From Malaciobacter halophilus (GTDB taxonomy: Bacteria > Campylobacterota > Campylobacteria > Campylobacterales > Arcobacteraceae), in assembly GCF_002837275.1 (NCBI RefSeq), contig NZ_NXIF01000023.1, positions 62,001-126,000 of the forward strand: DNA of 64,000 bases, in the 5' to 3' direction. The notes under the pieces are model-generated. The model did no database searches and had not been told where the DNA came from. It saw nothing but the letters and a program-made list of their open reading frames with translations. This document shows, piece by piece, positions 62,146-64,000 of the stretch; within the stretch, counting starts at the first letter, position 1; each line of letters starts with the position of its first letter. Made by a program: the position numbers and the translations under genes.

Positions 62146-62805
62146 TTATTCAAATATTGCTCTATAAAAAGGTACATCAACCTCTTTTATATTTTCTGGT
62201 TTAGTCCAAGTTTTTTCAGCTTTTTCCTCATATATTTTTGCAGCTTTTGGCTTATCAAGTCTTTTATATAAATCTGCAATCTCTTTATCTAAATTAGCCT
62301 TTGCCATATGAACTCTTGCATTTATAGTATCAATTAATGGCATATATTTTGAATTAGGATATTTTTGCTTAAAAACTTTAATGTCTTCAATAGTATCATC
62401 TAATAACTGTTGGTCTCTTAATTGATAAGCAAATCCCATAAAATTTGCTTTAATTTTAAGGTATCTAACATAATCAATATCTTTACTAACAGTAAATCTT
62501 TTGATATATTCATCTAAATAAAAATTAGCTAAAGCATACTGTTCCTCTTCCATATGTGCATTTGCTAGAATAATTAAAGAAGTTGGTAGAAGTGGTGAGT
62601 TTCTGTGCTCACTCTCTAAAGATGTATAAGTATCATCTGCAGCCTCTAAATCATAATCTGCTATCTGTTTTGTCATTTTGTTATACCAATAAAGTGCTGG
62701 TCTATCATACTCTTGAATTCCATCACTTTTTGAAGAACAAGAGGCCAAAATAAAGCCTGCAGAACAAATTAATAACACATTTTTTAACTTCAAGTTTCTA
62801 ATCAT
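62146..62805 (-). CDS. bamD: Outer membrane assembly lipoprotein BamD
   Basis: 219 residues from the ATG at 62805, which has AAAAGGA nine bases upstream; the earlier ATG at 62823 lacks a site. Lipoprotein signal MIRNLKLKNVLLICSAGFIL-ASC, then TPR-like helices (RPALYWYNKMTKQIADYD; YALANFYLDEYIKRF) as in YfiO/BamD. It assists BamA in inserting beta-barrel proteins. It lies upstream of lon. Confidence 0.85.
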   Translation of the reverse strand: MIRNLKLKNVLLICSAGFILASCSSKSDGIQEYDRPALYWYNKMTKQIADYDLEAADDTYTSLESEHRNSPLLPTSLIILANAHMEEEQYALANFYLDEYIKRFTVSKDIDYVRYLKIKANFMGFAYQLRDQQLLDDTIEDIKVFKQKYPNSKYMPLIDTINARVHMAKANLDKEIADLYKRLDKPKAAKIYEEKAEKTWTKPENIKEVDVPFYRAIFE

Positions 62806-62917
62806 TTTAATAATCCTTTTCATAAAAGTAGTATTTTATCTAATACTTGCTTATATGAAATAAAAAATATTATTAATTATTTGATATACTATATAAAATC
62901 AAATGAAAAGGTAAATT

Positions 62918-63682
62918 ATGAAACTGACTTTAATAGGTAATGGAATAATGGCTCAATCATTAGCCAAAGGCTTAGTAAGAAACTACGATGTAGAAGTAAT
63001 AGGTAGAGATATTACAAAGCTAAAAAATATGCAAGAAAAGATTCCAGAAATTTCAATCAAGGTTATAGATGACCATGAAGACATTACAGATAAAAATGTT
63101 ATTTTTTGTGTTAAACCTTATGCCTTACAAAGTGTTGCAGCAAGACTTACAGGTAAAGCAAACACTTTATACTCAATTTTAGCAGGAACAAAATTAGAGA
63201 CTTTAAAAAAACAAATAGAAGCAAAAAGTTATATTAGAACAATGCCAAATGTTGCAGCATCATTATCTATGTCTATGACAACTATCACAGGAGATAAGGA
63301 AGCTAAAATCTCTGCACTTGAAATTTTTGATGCTATTGGTAAAACTGTTTGGGTAAATACAGAAGCACAACTTGATATTGCAACAGCAGTTGCAGGAAGT
63401 GGCCCAGCACTTTTAGCAGTTGTAGCAGAAGCATTAGCAGATGGTGCAGTAAAAGCAGGATTAGAAAGACATATAACTACACAGCTTGTACATGGACTTT
63501 TTGCAGGAACTTCAGCACTTTTAGCAAAAACTCATCCAGCAATAATAAAAGATTCAGTAATGAGTCCTGGAGGAACAACAGCAGCAGGAATTGCAATGCT
63601 TGAAGAAGGTAAAGTTAGAGACTCTATGATAAAAGCAATAGAAGCTTCTCATGCAAAAGCAGTTGAACTTAGCAAAAAATAA
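62918..63682 (+). CDS. proC: Pyrroline-5-carboxylate reductase
   Basis: 254 residues. Rossmann motif LIGNGIMAQSLAKGL at about 4-18, substrate-site region AVAGSGPALLAVVAEALADGA at about 160 (shown across its core), and the C-terminal signature MSPGGTTAAGIAMLEEG. It catalyses the last step of proline synthesis. Its 3' end overlaps the following pseudopilin-like gene by 32 bases. In Campylobacter jejuni fliW lies between bamD and proC; it is absent here. Confidence 0.95.
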   Translation: MKLTLIGNGIMAQSLAKGLVRNYDVEVIGRDITKLKNMQEKIPEISIKVIDDHEDITDKNVIFCVKPYALQSVAARLTGKANTLYSILAGTKLETLKKQIEAKSYIRTMPNVAASLSMSMTTITGDKEAKISALEIFDAIGKTVWVNTEAQLDIATAVAGSGPALLAVVAEALADGAVKAGLERHITTQLVHGLFAGTSALLAKTHPAIIKDSVMSPGGTTAAGIAMLEEGKVRDSMIKAIEASHAKAVELSKK

Positions 63683-63962
63683 AAAAGCCTTTACACTATT
63701 TGAGTCTTTAATAAGCCTTACTATTTTAGCTATCATTATAAGCTTAGTTTATAAGCTAAGTTTTCATGGTAGCTTAAAAAAAAGTTTTGAAAAATTAGAA
63801 AGGGTTGAAAACTCTTTTACTTTAAAACAGTATTCAGATTTTTATATCTCAAATGAAAATATAGATATATTAAAAGATGGCACTTTAAAAACTATAAGTG
63901 TAAAAAAAGTAGTTTATGAAGATGATGAAATCAATATTTATAAATATGAAATACCAAAATAA
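63651..63962 (+). CDS. Pseudopilin-like protein (CtsT-like)
   Basis: 103 residues with an N-terminal prepilin-like signature: KKAFTLFESLISLTILAIII, in which the basic leader is followed by F-T-L-x-E and a hydrophobic helix. The small polar body follows. In C. jejuni proC is followed by the competence gene ctsT, also a small protein with a pilin-like N-terminus, so a role in DNA uptake or type II-like secretion is likely. The start is uncertain; a TTG at 63663 is an alternative. Confidence 0.65.
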   Translation: MQKQLNLAKNKKAFTLFESLISLTILAIIISLVYKLSFHGSLKKSFEKLERVENSFTLKQYSDFYISNENIDILKDGTLKTISVKKVVYEDDEINIYKYEIPK

Positions 63963-64000
63963 AAAAGCTTTTATAAGTTTAGAACTTTTACTTGTTATAG
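63946..64000 (+). CDS. Start of a second pseudopilin-like gene (cut by window end)
   Basis: Only 18 codons are visible: MKYQNKKAFISLELLLVI. The basic leader followed by A-F-I-S-L-E-L-L-L-V-I matches class III/type IV prepilin N-termini (usually FTLIELLLVI). It overlaps the preceding pseudopilin-like gene by 17 bases, implying an operon of pilin-like subunits. Confidence 0.7.
   Translation, partial: MKYQNKKAFISLELLLVI

Overview
The window looks like chromosome of an Arcobacter-type member of the Campylobacterota. It is very AT-rich and densely coding. It carries a stand-alone atpE with a signal-peptide-like N-terminus, several chemoreceptors, a nik operon, and a bamD/lon/proC/competence-pilin neighbourhood like that known from Campylobacter. 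This assignment is inferred from gene content and composition only.

Layout. 1-5.5 kb: zinc uptake (znuA, cut by the window edge) divergent from a Fur-family regulator, then an AraC regulator with a DMT exporter, a TolC-like protein and a periplasmic OB-fold protein. 5.5-13.8 kb: an SDR oxidoreductase, then a tightly coupled minus-strand operon (imelysin lipoprotein, di-heme oxidoreductase, second imelysin, sterol-desaturase-like protein, di-heme cytochrome c peroxidase) behind a Fur-box-like site, and an AsmA-like protein. 13.9-22.2 kb: atpE with a possibly structured leader, two convergent dCache chemoreceptors, a NIT-GAF-PAS-GGDEF diguanylate cyclase and an SDR. 22.4-29.8 kb: nikABCDE plus a GNAT acetyltransferase, a DUF808 membrane protein and an AhpC-type peroxiredoxin.

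29.98-46.37 kb is an integrated island that splits a tRNA-Leu(GAG) gene in its anticodon loop. The 5' half lies at 29960-29999 and the 3' half ends at 46413. A complete tRNA-Leu(GAG) lies 43 bp inside the left junction, so the island appears to bring a replacement for the tRNA it breaks. Paired TTTTCTCGG repeats spaced 11 bp lie near both ends. The cargo is a set of small membrane or secreted proteins, an AbiEi/AbiEii toxin-antitoxin pair, a type I restriction system whose HsdS carries a SocA/Panacea-like C-terminal extension, and three unrecognised genes in the same operon, one encoding a four-helix membrane protein. The right end holds an AlpA-like / RecA-fold ATPase / HTH / tyrosine integrase module.

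46.5-51.4 kb looks like a second integrated element abutting the 3' end of the same tRNA. It has its own integrase, a winged-helix protein, and an operon of a 599-residue protein with a formylglycine-generating-enzyme-like C-terminus and a NYN nuclease with a LOTUS/OST-HTH-like domain, preceded by a perfect palindrome. This pair and the hsd-linked trio are the best candidates for undescribed defence-type systems.

51.7-64 kb returns to core-like genes: a copper operon (copZ, arsR-type regulator, copA), a PAS protein paired with a soluble chemoreceptor, dinB, a small zinc-ribbon protein with an apparent ATA start, a rhomboid protease, lon, bamD, proC and two pseudopilin-like genes, the last cut by the window edge.
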